Shown in pieces: positions 41,437 through 49,395 of a stretch of DNA of 64,000 bases. The notes under the pieces were generated by a model. That model had not been told where the DNA came from. It made no database searches and was given only the letters and a program-made list of their open reading frames with translations. Location of the stretch: assembly GCA_938003835.1 (NCBI GenBank), contig CALKXJ010000020.1:62001-126000 (forward strand). Reading direction: 5' to 3'. This DNA is from an uncultured Bryobacteraceae bacterium. GTDB lineage: Bacteria > Acidobacteriota > Terriglobia > Bryobacterales > Bryobacteraceae. Positions within the stretch are counted from its first letter, which is position 1. The number at the start of each line of letters is the position of its first letter. A program made the position numbers and the translations under genes.

Positions 41437-43010
41437 CCGTTCAGCGTCCAGCCGGACCGGTAGCGGCGGGCCAGATACTCATTCGCCTCGGCGAGATTGG
41501 TAACGCGGCCGGAGGCGGGGTCGTACTCGAGGCGCTTGCCCATCCGGTGCGCAACCAGCCCCAGCAGCATCTGTTCCATCATCGTGCCGGCGTAGTCGAA
41601 ATCGCAGTGAGTTTTGCTGCTTGTGCCGTGCCGGACGTCGTCGCTGCGGCCCTTGCAGGCGTCGATCCAGTCCGCCTGGAAGGCATCGCGTCCGGGCGCG
41701 CGGCCACTCTTCTCCGCTTCCAGCATGGCCTCGATGTCGGTGTTGGGAAGGCCGAGGGCGGCCGGGATGCCGGGTTCGATGAACTGAATGACGGCGAAGC
41801 CGTTCGGCCCGGGTTCGGGGCTCGGCCATGCCGCCAGGCCCGGCGGCGGCTGAGGCGGACCGGACGGGGCCCGTTGCGGCCGTGGCGCCGGAGAAGGCTG
41901 GCCGATGCCGCCCACCAGCGGCAAGAGCTGCTCACGCGCCCGCCGCCGATAGTAAGTGAAGTCGCCGTCGTCGTTGTTGGGAAGGATCACGCGGCTGGTG
42001 AAATCGGCCAGGATTGCGCCTTTGGTGCCCTCGAACAGGGCGCCGTTGGCGATGCGCGTGATGTCGATGTAGCCTCGGGGCGGTTCGGGCTTGAGTCCTC
42101 CCTGATACCACACGCAGGCCAGAGGGCCGCGCCAGGCATTGGCCGGCAGCTCGAACGTGACCTTGAGCTTCACCGGGCAGACCTCCGGATGGTAGGGGTC
42201 GCTTACGTCCCAGTCCACCTCGACGGCCGTGGGCGCCGAGCCGTCGATAGCGTTCCAGACCAGGTCCATGGTGTGCGCGCCCATGTCGCCGATCTGGCCG
42301 ACGCCGAAATCGCGATACATGTTCCAGAACAGGCAGTTCAGGCCGGAGGTGCCGCCGAAGTACTGCGGGCTGTAGGGGTGATAGGGCGAGGGGCCGATCC
42401 ACTGTTCGTAATCGAGAAAAGCGGGCGGAGCACCCTCGCCGGGAGGGTAGCCGGGACGAGGCAGGCGCCGGCTATCCCAACTGTGGACGCGCTGCAGCTC
42501 GCCGATGGCGCCGTCGAGGATCAGCTCGCGCAGGCGCTCGAAGTTCGGGTAGGCGTGGCGCTGGGTGCCGTGCTGGGTGGCTAGCTTGGCCTTGCGCCGG
42601 AGGTAGTTGGCCCGGACGGTGCGCACCTCTTCGACGGTGATGCCCAGTGGCTTTTCGCAGAAGACGTGCAGGTTGCGGTTGAGCGCCCAGTTGGCGATGA
42701 AGGCGTGGTGATGATCGGCGGTGCAGATAATCACCGCCTCGACGTCTTTCTGGTCGAGGCAGCGGCGCCAGTCGCGATACGTCTTTGCTTTGGGGAAGAG
42801 ACGCAGAGCCTCGGCGGTGCGGCGGTCGTTGACGTCGCACAGGGCCACGACGTTTTCCTTGCGCAGCGTGTTATAGAAGGCCGTGCCGCGCCCCCAGACC
42901 CCGATCAAAGCAATATTCAGCCGCTCGCTCGGCGGGGGGGTGCCACGCACCACGCCTGCGGGCAGGATCGTCAGGCCGGCAGCCGATTTCAGCAAGTCGC
43001 GTCGTCTCAT
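41433..43010 (-). CDS. Tat-signal Gfo/Idh/MocA family oxidoreductase, extended form
   Basis: 525 residues, longer than the usual 350-450. Twin-arginine signal (MRRRDLLKSAAGLT), Rossmann part (LIGVWGRGTAFYN, ALCDVNDRR), CTADHHHAF motif and EKP at 119-121. The extra length comes from a Pro-rich insertion (about residues 365-400, QPSPAPRPQRAPSGPP) before the final segment. The start at 43010 is fixed by the Tat signal; the longer open frame upstream is a shadow of xseA. Overlaps the CBM9-like gene by four bases. Confidence 0.88.
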   Translation of the reverse strand: MRRRDLLKSAAGLTILPAGVVRGTPPPSERLNIALIGVWGRGTAFYNTLRKENVVALCDVNDRRTAEALRLFPKAKTYRDWRRCLDQKDVEAVIICTADHHHAFIANWALNRNLHVFCEKPLGITVEEVRTVRANYLRRKAKLATQHGTQRHAYPNFERLRELILDGAIGELQRVHSWDSRRLPRPGYPPGEGAPPAFLDYEQWIGPSPYHPYSPQYFGGTSGLNCLFWNMYRDFGVGQIGDMGAHTMDLVWNAIDGSAPTAVEVDWDVSDPYHPEVCPVKLKVTFELPANAWRGPLACVWYQGGLKPEPPRGYIDITRIANGALFEGTKGAILADFTSRVILPNNDDGDFTYYRRRAREQLLPLVGGIGQPSPAPRPQRAPSGPPQPPPGLAAWPSPEPGPNGFAVIQFIEPGIPAALGLPNTDIEAMLEAEKSGRAPGRDAFQADWIDACKGRSDDVRHGTSSKTHCDFDYAGTMMEQMLLGLVAHRMGKRLEYDPASGRVTNLAEANEYLARRYRSGWTLNG

Positions 43011-43072
43011 GGCGCACACCTTTCCGCCTATGGTAGTCCAAGTACCCGACGGGGCGCACCGTGAAAGGATTT

Positions 43073-44434
43073 TCAGTCGCGCCGCGTGTGCGTAACGACG
43101 GCTTTCAGGCGGCCGCGGTGGAGCCGCACGGCGAGGGGATCGCCGGCGGCGACGGTGGCGGCGTCCCGAACGATGCGGCCGTCTCGATCCTGCACGATGG
43201 CGTAGCCGCGCTCGAGGATGGCAAGCGGACTGAGCTGCGCCAGGATGGCGCCCAGGCGCTCCAGGCGGCCGCGGGCCGAGACCAGGCGGAGCTTCATCCG
43301 CTCGCCCATGGCCGCCCGCAGTCCCTCCAGCCGACGGCGCACCTCGCCCATGCGCAGGCGCAAGTCTTGCCGCCGCAGGCGCGCTTCGAGCGCGGCGAGC
43401 GCGAGGCTCCGCCGTTCGAGCGCGCGCCGCGAGGCCTCGCGCAGCCGCTCCTCGAGCTCGTCGAGCCGCTCGAAGTGCCGCCCGATGGTTCGCCGCAGCA
43501 CGTCCGCGGCCCGTTCGATGCCGCGCTCGTGAAGCTGGTTGCGGGCGCGCACCAGCCGGTAGCGCAGCGCCTGCTCGATCTTGCGCCGGGCCTCTTCGAC
43601 GCGGGCGGCCAGCTGGCGTCGCTCCGGGGCCACCAGTTCGGCGGCGGCCGAAGGCGTCGGGGCGCGCAGGTCGGCGACAAAGTCGGCGATAGTGAAGTCG
43701 GTCTCGTGGCCGACCGCAGAGATCACAGGAACGGGGCAGGCGGCGATGGCGCGGGCGACAATCTCCTCGTTGAAGGCCCAGAGGTCCTCGAGCGAGCCGC
43801 CGCCGCGGCCCACGATGAGCACATCGGGCCAGCCCGAACGGCCCATGAAATCGATCGCCTGAGCGATGACCTCGGCCGCACCTTCCCCTTGCACCGGCAC
43901 CGGGTAGAGGCGCAGATGGATACCTGGCAGGCGGCGCCGCAGGATCGATACGAGGTCGCGAATGGCGGCGCCGACGGGTGAGGTGATGAGGCCGATCCGC
44001 CGGGGAAACAGCGGGAGGGCGCGCTTGCGCGAGGCATCGAACAGGCCTTCGGCGGCCAGCCGTTTCTTGAGCTGCTCGAAGGCCAACTGGAGGGCGCCGT
44101 AGCCCTGCGGCTCGAGTACCTCCACCTGAAGCTGGTAGCTGCCCCGGGGCGGATAAACGTCCAGGCGGCCGCGGGCGATCACCGCGATGCCGTCCTGGGG
44201 CTTGAAGCGCAACAGGCGCGCGGAGGTGCGGTAGCAGACGCAGGCGAGCACGGCCTCGGAATCCTTCAGCGTGAAGTAGTAATGGCCGCTCGCGGCGCAT
44301 TTAGTTCCCGAAATTTCCCCGGCCACCCAGATGTCCCGGAACTCCTCCTCGAACAGGTCCCGGATGGCGCGCGTGAGCTCGCTCACCGAGTAGACGCGCC
44401 GCACCGGCTCCAAATTTAAGCTGATCTGCCCCAT
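43073..44434 (-). CDS. xseA: Exodeoxyribonuclease VII large subunit
   Basis: 453 residues. N-terminal OB-type domain ([41 protein letters not shown]), catalytic core ([73 protein letters not shown]), then a long coiled coil (about 290-400) for binding the small subunit. With XseB it degrades single-stranded DNA. No xseB is visible nearby. Ends 62 bases upstream of the oxidoreductase start. Confidence 0.95.
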   Translation of the reverse strand: MGQISLNLEPVRRVYSVSELTRAIRDLFEEEFRDIWVAGEISGTKCAASGHYYFTLKDSEAVLACVCYRTSARLLRFKPQDGIAVIARGRLDVYPPRGSYQLQVEVLEPQGYGALQLAFEQLKKRLAAEGLFDASRKRALPLFPRRIGLITSPVGAAIRDLVSILRRRLPGIHLRLYPVPVQGEGAAEVIAQAIDFMGRSGWPDVLIVGRGGGSLEDLWAFNEEIVARAIAACPVPVISAVGHETDFTIADFVADLRAPTPSAAAELVAPERRQLAARVEEARRKIEQALRYRLVRARNQLHERGIERAADVLRRTIGRHFERLDELEERLREASRRALERRSLALAALEARLRRQDLRLRMGEVRRRLEGLRAAMGERMKLRLVSARGRLERLGAILAQLSPLAILERGYAIVQDRDGRIVRDAATVAAGDPLAVRLHRGRLKAVVTHTRRD

Positions 44435-44504
44435 AAGGAATTTCTATTGGACGACTCGTCGGCGATTCGCTATTCTAGCGATTTTCAATTTGACAGGAGG
44501 TGGA

Positions 44505-45914
44505 ATGACTCCGAAGGAAGTCCTGGATTTCGCCAAAGAGAAGGGCGCCCGGCAAGTGGACCTGCGTTTCACGGACCTGCCAGGGATCTCGCACCACGTC
44601 TCGTACCCGATCAGCGAGCTGAGCGAGGAGTCGTTCGAAGAGGGTTTCGGTTTCGACGGCTCGAGCATTCGCGCCTGGGCGGTGATCCACGAAAGCGACA
44701 TGCTGCTCATCCCGGATCCCAACACGGCCTTCATGGATCCGTTTGCGGAGACGCCGACGCTGGTCATGGTCTGCGACATCGTGGATCCGATCACCCGGCA
44801 GCATTACGAGCGCGATCCCCGCTGGATTGCCAAGAAGACTGAAGCCTATCTGGCCGCGACCGGCGTTGCCGACACCGCTTACTTCGGGGCGGAAGCGGAA
44901 TTCTTCATCTTCGATAACATCCGGTTCGACCAGCGGGAGCACTGCGGCTATTACTTCATCGACGCCGAAGAAGGCCGCTGGAACACGGGCCGGGAGCAGA
45001 ACAACCTCGGTTACCGGCCGCGCTACAAGGAAGGTTACTTCCCGGTGCCGCCCACCGATCATTATCAGGATCTGCGCAGCCGGATGGTGCAGGTGATGAT
45101 GGAGTGCGGTCTGGCGATCGAATGCCATCACCACGAGGTGGCCACCGGCGGGCAGGGCGAGATCGACCAGCGCTTCGACACGCTGGTGCGGGCGGCCGAC
45201 AACATGATGCTTTATAAGTACATCGTGCGCAATGTGGCCTACCGCGCCGGCAAGACCGTCACCTTCATGCCGAAGCCGATTTTCGGCGACAACGGCAGCG
45301 GCATGCACACCCACCAGAGCCTGTGGAAAGAGGGCAAGCCGCTGTTTGCCGGCGACGGCTACGCGGGCCTGAGTCAGCTGGCGATGTACTATATCGGCGG
45401 TCTGCTGCGCCACGCGCGGGCCTTGAGCGCGATCATCGCTCCGACCACGAACAGCTACAAGCGGCTGACGCCGGGCTTCGAGGCGCCGGTGAATCTGGCT
45501 TACTCGCGGCGGAACCGGTCCGCGGCGGTTCGCATCCCGATGTACTCGCCGAGCCCCAAGTCCAAGCGGGTCGAGTTCCGGCCCCCGGATCCCTCCTGCA
45601 ACCCGTATCTGGCCTTTGCGGCGATGACGATGGCGGGGCTGGACGGCGTGCTCAACAAGATCGATCCGGGCGAGGCGCTCGACAAGGACATCTATGATCT
45701 GACGCCGGAGGAATTGAGGAACGTGCCGTCGATGCCGGCTTCGCTCGAGGAGGCCCTGGATTGCCTGGAGCAGGACCATGCCTTCCTGCTCAAAGGGGAC
45801 GTGTTCACGGAAGAGCTGCTTGAGACCTACATCAACTACAAGCGGACGGCGGAGGCGGCGGCGGTGCGCCTGCGGCCGCACCCCTACGAATTCGCCCTCT
45901 ACTACGACATCTAA
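44505..45914 (+). CDS. glnA: Glutamine synthetase, type I
   Basis: 469 residues, the standard GS I length. N-terminal beta-grasp ([21 protein letters not shown]), then the catalytic domain with [14 protein letters not shown], the [18 protein letters not shown] metal/ATP block, and [18 protein letters not shown]. Tyr397 lies in [10 protein letters not shown], the site adenylylated by GlnE, which is encoded in this window at 56249-59170. Start fixed by a strong AGGAGGTG at 44495-44502. Makes glutamine from glutamate, ATP and ammonia. The stop is followed at once by a REP-like hairpin. Confidence 0.97.
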   Translation: MTPKEVLDFAKEKGARQVDLRFTDLPGISHHVSYPISELSEESFEEGFGFDGSSIRAWAVIHESDMLLIPDPNTAFMDPFAETPTLVMVCDIVDPITRQHYERDPRWIAKKTEAYLAATGVADTAYFGAEAEFFIFDNIRFDQREHCGYYFIDAEEGRWNTGREQNNLGYRPRYKEGYFPVPPTDHYQDLRSRMVQVMMECGLAIECHHHEVATGGQGEIDQRFDTLVRAADNMMLYKYIVRNVAYRAGKTVTFMPKPIFGDNGSGMHTHQSLWKEGKPLFAGDGYAGLSQLAMYYIGGLLRHARALSAIIAPTTNSYKRLTPGFEAPVNLAYSRRNRSAAVRIPMYSPSPKSKRVEFRPPDPSCNPYLAFAAMTMAGLDGVLNKIDPGEALDKDIYDLTPEELRNVPSMPASLEEALDCLEQDHAFLLKGDVFTEELLETYINYKRTAEAAAVRLRPHPYEFALYYDI

Positions 45915-45946
45915 AAATTGGGGACAGTACACTCAATCCCCAATTT
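45915..45946 (+). repeat. REP-like palindromic repeat, copy 2 (perfect hairpin)
   Basis: AAATTGGGGA-CAGTACACTCAA-TCCCCAATTT, perfect ten-pair arms with a twelve-base loop, starting at the base after the glnA stop. The same element, with a mutated left arm, follows mnmA at 38952. It may act as a terminator or mRNA-end stabiliser, and it looks like a mobile or dispersed repeat. Confidence 0.75.
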
Positions 45947-45995
45947 CGGCCGGAGCGGGGCCACCGGAATTTACCGCCTCGCCCCGGCCGGCGCC

Positions 45996-46490
45996 ATGAC
46001 GGGAACAATTCTCCAGGTCAACATCTCGCCGGGCGGAGTTCCCAAGCGCCCGGTGGCGGAGGCATTCCTGACGCCGCTCGGGCTGAGAGGCGACGCCTGC
46101 GCCCACCCGGCGATTCACGGCGGCCCGAAACAGGCTCTCCTGGTGATGTGCGCCGAGGTCGTCGGCGCCTTGGCCGCGAAGGGTTATCCCGTCTTCTTTG
46201 GCGCTCTCGGGGAGAACTTGACCGTGGCCGGGCTGGATCCCCGCCGGTTCCGCACCGGCCAGCGCTACCAGGCGGGCGAGGCAATCATCGAGTTGACCCG
46301 GCTGCGGCGCCCCTGCCGCACCATCGCTGTCTACGGCGCAGGCATCGAGCAAGAGATCTTCGACCGCGCGGCCTCACAAGGTGACCCCACTTCGCCCAAG
46401 TGGGGCTTGGGAGGGGTCTACGCAGCCGTGGTGCGGACCGGCTGGATCCGCGCAGGCGATCCCTTCGTATTGCTCGAGGAGTTTGCCTGA
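45996..46490 (+). CDS. MOSC domain-containing protein
   Basis: 164 residues. MOSC core: TGTILQVNISPGGVPKRPV, GLRGDACAHPAIHGGPKQALL, FFGALGENLTVAGLDP, TRLRRPCRTIAVYG and the C-terminal VRTGWIRAGDPFVLL. MOSC proteins bind sulfur and act with molybdenum cofactor or in N-hydroxylated compound reduction. The conserved Cys in RRPCRT is present. No YiiM-type reductase domain is fused. Start at the ATG at 45996; the longer frame runs over the REP-like element. Converges on the DUF362 gene with three bases between stops. Confidence 0.9.
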   Translation: MTGTILQVNISPGGVPKRPVAEAFLTPLGLRGDACAHPAIHGGPKQALLVMCAEVVGALAAKGYPVFFGALGENLTVAGLDPRRFRTGQRYQAGEAIIELTRLRRPCRTIAVYGAGIEQEIFDRAASQGDPTSPKWGLGGVYAAVVRTGWIRAGDPFVLLEEFA

Positions 46491-46493
46491 AGC

Positions 46494-48110
46494 TCAGGCC
46501 TCCCAGCGGATGCCGTCCACCGTGTCGCCGTTGTTGCGCGGGCCCACCAGCAGCGCGCTCAGAAGCGCTTCATCGCCGGCCGGGCGCACTTCAATGACGA
46601 GCAGGTTCTCGCCCGAGCGCAGCTCGACCGGCTCGCGGAACTGGCCGATGCGGTACCGGGTGAGGTTCTCGACCTCGAGCACCGGCTGGCCGTTGAGCAG
46701 CGCGCGGGCCTTTCCGCGCACGCCGAGCCAGAGGTACGCCTTGGCCGTCGCCTCCGAACGTACACGCACCGCCGCAACATAAGGGGCGCCGGGGGAAGGC
46801 GGGCCGGCAACTTTCACCAGATTGAGCGTATCCGTAGGGATGGTGACGCGCTTGAGGCGCTCGAGCGAATCGGCCTGGCCAACCCCGACACGCCACTCCC
46901 GGTTGCAGCGCCCGAACCAGGGGCCGCGGCGGGTGTTCGGTTTGCCCCAGATCCAGCGGGCGCGATCCGGCTCATCGCCGACCACTTCGATCTGCTTGAG
47001 CTCCATCGTGCCCAGGTCGCGCTGGACGGCCATGTGCAGGAACTCCATGTCCCAGACGTTGAATCCGGCCAGGTACGCGGCCAGCGCGTCGGTGGCCACC
47101 GTGTCCTCGCCGGCCAGGACCATGTTGTTGCGCACACTCTGGTCCGGCTTGCCGATGTTGTGCTCCATGTACTGAAGCCCGCGGATGGCGTCCACGACGT
47201 TGTAGTCCGGGGGGTGGAAGGCGGCCAGGTCGCAGATGAAGCTGTCGATGCGGCCCTCGAGCGAATGCTCTTCGTGCAGGTGGACGTTCCACCAGCGACG
47301 GGGCGCGCCGTAGGCTTCGCGCGGCGCCGTTCCGACATAGTTCTTGAAGCAGCAGGTGATGCCGGAGCCCTCGTGGATCTTGAGCACCGGCACGCTGATG
47401 AGGAAATCGCAATTGCGGATGGTGTTCGTGATGTAGTAGTCGGTGCGGGCGCCGAAGCCGCCCACGCCCCGGGGGGTCTTGGGCACCTCGATGCGCAGGA
47501 AGTTGCCGGAGGCGTCCCGCACGGCGTCGTACGCCAGGTCGACGTAGTCGAATTGCTTGTCGGGAAAGGCGCCGGCGAATTCCTTGAGCATTCCGCCGAG
47601 TGTGCCGCCCCAGCCGGGGAACTCCTCGGTGCCCCAGTCGAAGCTCAGGGCGTCTACGCGCCGGCCGTTCTGAATGACCGCGCTGTCGGTGAGGGGATCG
47701 CTCGGCCGCCGGTAGCTGCCGCCCTCGGCGATGGTGATGCGGCGGGCCTGCGAGAAGCGGGCCACGTACTCGAGCACGGCCTGGGTCACCCGCATGTCGG
47801 TGATGTCGCCGGGCGCGTAGGAGGGCTGGGGCCGCAGGAAGACGATGTTCGGCTTGATGACCACCCAGGAGCCGCGAGGGATCTTCTGCTCCAGGCGGCC
47901 GGCGCGCGTTGGCGCGTACTCGATCGCCTTCCAGACCATGTCGCGCACGCGCTCATAATCGAGCGGGTCCTCGAGCGAGGACGGGCGAGCAAGCTTCGGG
48001 TGGTTCGAGCGGACAAAGCCCACGCGCGGCTTCTCAGACGGGAGGCGCGCCGCGGCGGCCAGGCCGGCCTGCGCGGAAAGGAGCAGGAAATCTCGGCGGG
48101 CGAGTTTCAT
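46494..48110 (-). CDS. Tat-signal DUF362 protein with added C-terminal domain
   Basis: 538 residues. The start MKLARRDFLLLSAQAGLAA has a twin-arginine-like signal. Most of the protein (about 40-380) matches DUF362, a family of uncharacterised proteins often near ferredoxins: PRGSWVVIKPNIVFLRPQP, RNCDFLISVPVLKIHEGSGI and the CCFKNYVGTAP block. A C-terminal part of about 130 residues (KAYLWLGVRGKARALLNGQP; VELRSGENLLVIEVRP) looks like a galactose-binding-type beta sandwich and is not part of the usual DUF362. Function unknown. Start lies six bases from TATAAT. Confidence 0.78.
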   Translation of the reverse strand: MKLARRDFLLLSAQAGLAAAARLPSEKPRVGFVRSNHPKLARPSSLEDPLDYERVRDMVWKAIEYAPTRAGRLEQKIPRGSWVVIKPNIVFLRPQPSYAPGDITDMRVTQAVLEYVARFSQARRITIAEGGSYRRPSDPLTDSAVIQNGRRVDALSFDWGTEEFPGWGGTLGGMLKEFAGAFPDKQFDYVDLAYDAVRDASGNFLRIEVPKTPRGVGGFGARTDYYITNTIRNCDFLISVPVLKIHEGSGITCCFKNYVGTAPREAYGAPRRWWNVHLHEEHSLEGRIDSFICDLAAFHPPDYNVVDAIRGLQYMEHNIGKPDQSVRNNMVLAGEDTVATDALAAYLAGFNVWDMEFLHMAVQRDLGTMELKQIEVVGDEPDRARWIWGKPNTRRGPWFGRCNREWRVGVGQADSLERLKRVTIPTDTLNLVKVAGPPSPGAPYVAAVRVRSEATAKAYLWLGVRGKARALLNGQPVLEVENLTRYRIGQFREPVELRSGENLLVIEVRPAGDEALLSALLVGPRNNGDTVDGIRWEA

Positions 48111-48116
48111 GACCCG

Positions 48117-48122
48117 ATTATA
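48117..48122 (-). promoter_or_regulatory. Putative -10 box (TATAAT), 6 bases from ATG
   Basis: On the minus strand: TATAAT, CGGGTC, then ATG at 48110. Consensus hexamer; no ribosome site. Confidence 0.6.
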
Positions 48123-48181
48123 CCGATGAAGAGCCGTTTTCGATCCGAATCGGCGGTTGCCAGGGGGCCGGTCCCCGCGGC

Positions 48182-49315
48182 TCAGTGGTATTGGAGTAGA
48201 GTCAGCAGCTTCCAGTCGAGCTTGTGCCCGTACCAGTCGCGGTAGTCGACGTCTTCGCGGCCGGAATCGAGCACGCCGAAGGAGCCGCGGAAGTTCCACA
48301 AGGCCCAGCCGATGTTGTGGATCTTGAGGATGTCGAGCACGTCGCAGATCCATTTCAGGAAGGTGTCGTGGGGCGTCTTGTTGTAGGCGCCGGCCTCGCC
48401 GCAGTGCACGCCGATGCCCTGGCGGACCAGCCAGCCCCAGGGCTCGTAGTGCTCTTCGAGCGTCTCGCGGCTGATCAGGCCTGAGCCGTCGCGCCGGACG
48501 GCGGGCCACAGCGGGTAGGGAAAATCGCGGCGCTTGTCCACCCAGGTGGCCCGGTAGTGGCTGACCTCGGCGGGTAGGTAGGCGTGCACGCTTTGCGCGA
48601 CGCCGGTGGGCATCATTTCGTAGACCACCTCGTTGCCCACGCTCAGGCCGTCGATGAGAATGGTCCGGTCAGGCGTAATTTCCCGAATCTTCTCCGTCGC
48701 GCGGGTCATCACCCGCCGGTAATCCTCGCGGCTCATGTAGCCCGGCCGCGGCCGAGGCGCCTCGTTCACCAGGTTGAAGCTTAGCTCCGCCGGCCGGATG
48801 TCGCGGTAGCGGCGGGCGAAGACTTCCCAGTGATGGACGAAGGCTTCCTCGGCCTCCGGGTCGCGCCAGAGCACGAACGGCTCGAGCTCCGCGGCGTTGA
48901 TGCAGAAGCCCGGCGCGCGGTGGAAGTTGAGGCTGACGTGGATGCCGTATTTGCGCCCATAGTCGACGATGCGGTCGACCGGCTCCAGACCGCTTTCGAC
49001 GATCTTGAGGACGTCCTGGCGGGCAGGCCGTCCGGTCTGGCGCCAGTTGGGCTCGATCCAGAACCAGTAGTCCATTGGGATGCGCGCGAAGTCGAAGCCC
49101 AGGTCGGCGATCATGCGAAAGTCGTCTTCGGGGATCTCTACCGGCCCCTCCTGGCGGCGTGCCTGAAACAGGTAGAGGAGATTGAAGCCACGCCAGCGGG
49201 GCAGCGCGTTTTTCGGCGCGGCGGCGGCCGGAAGCGTGCCGGCGGCCGCGCCAAGGCTCGAGGCGCCGAGGAATCGGCGCCGGGTCCAGCCGTGGTGACG
49301 GTCCGTTTCGCTCAT
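48182..49315 (-). CDS. Tat-exported GH5-like (cellulase-family) glycoside hydrolase
   Basis: 377 residues. Twin-arginine signal (TRRRFLGASSLGAAAG) after ten residues, then a TIM barrel with PRWRGFNLLYLF, GFDFARIPMDYW, acid/base Glu185 (SFNLVNEAPRP) and nucleophile Glu307 (IGVHCGEAGAYNKT), plus the end strand HNIGWALWNFRGSFG. This is the pattern of GH5 endoglucanases and mannanases; the substrate is not resolved. The start is six bases from TATCAT without a ribosome site. Confidence 0.9.
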   Translation of the reverse strand: MSETDRHHGWTRRRFLGASSLGAAAGTLPAAAAPKNALPRWRGFNLLYLFQARRQEGPVEIPEDDFRMIADLGFDFARIPMDYWFWIEPNWRQTGRPARQDVLKIVESGLEPVDRIVDYGRKYGIHVSLNFHRAPGFCINAAELEPFVLWRDPEAEEAFVHHWEVFARRYRDIRPAELSFNLVNEAPRPRPGYMSREDYRRVMTRATEKIREITPDRTILIDGLSVGNEVVYEMMPTGVAQSVHAYLPAEVSHYRATWVDKRRDFPYPLWPAVRRDGSGLISRETLEEHYEPWGWLVRQGIGVHCGEAGAYNKTPHDTFLKWICDVLDILKIHNIGWALWNFRGSFGVLDSGREDVDYRDWYGHKLDWKLLTLLQYH

Positions 49316-49321
49316 GTAGGC

Positions 49322-49327
49322 ATGATA
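49322..49327 (-). promoter_or_regulatory. Putative -10 box (TATCAT), 6 bases from ATG
   Basis: On the minus strand: TATCAT, GCCTAC, then ATG at 49315 of the GH5-like gene. Predicts a leaderless transcript. Confidence 0.5.
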
Positions 49328-49395
49328 AAGCGAGCAAGGGTTGCGAAAATACGAAAGTTCCGGGTGCGCTCGGTCAAAATATACAGGGAGCGCCT

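Noticed and set aside
43011-44300. Extension of the third Gfo/Idh gene to a 955-residue protein
   Set aside because: The added part is an Arg/Pro/Ala-rich shadow of xseA; the Tat signal at 43010 fixes the true start.
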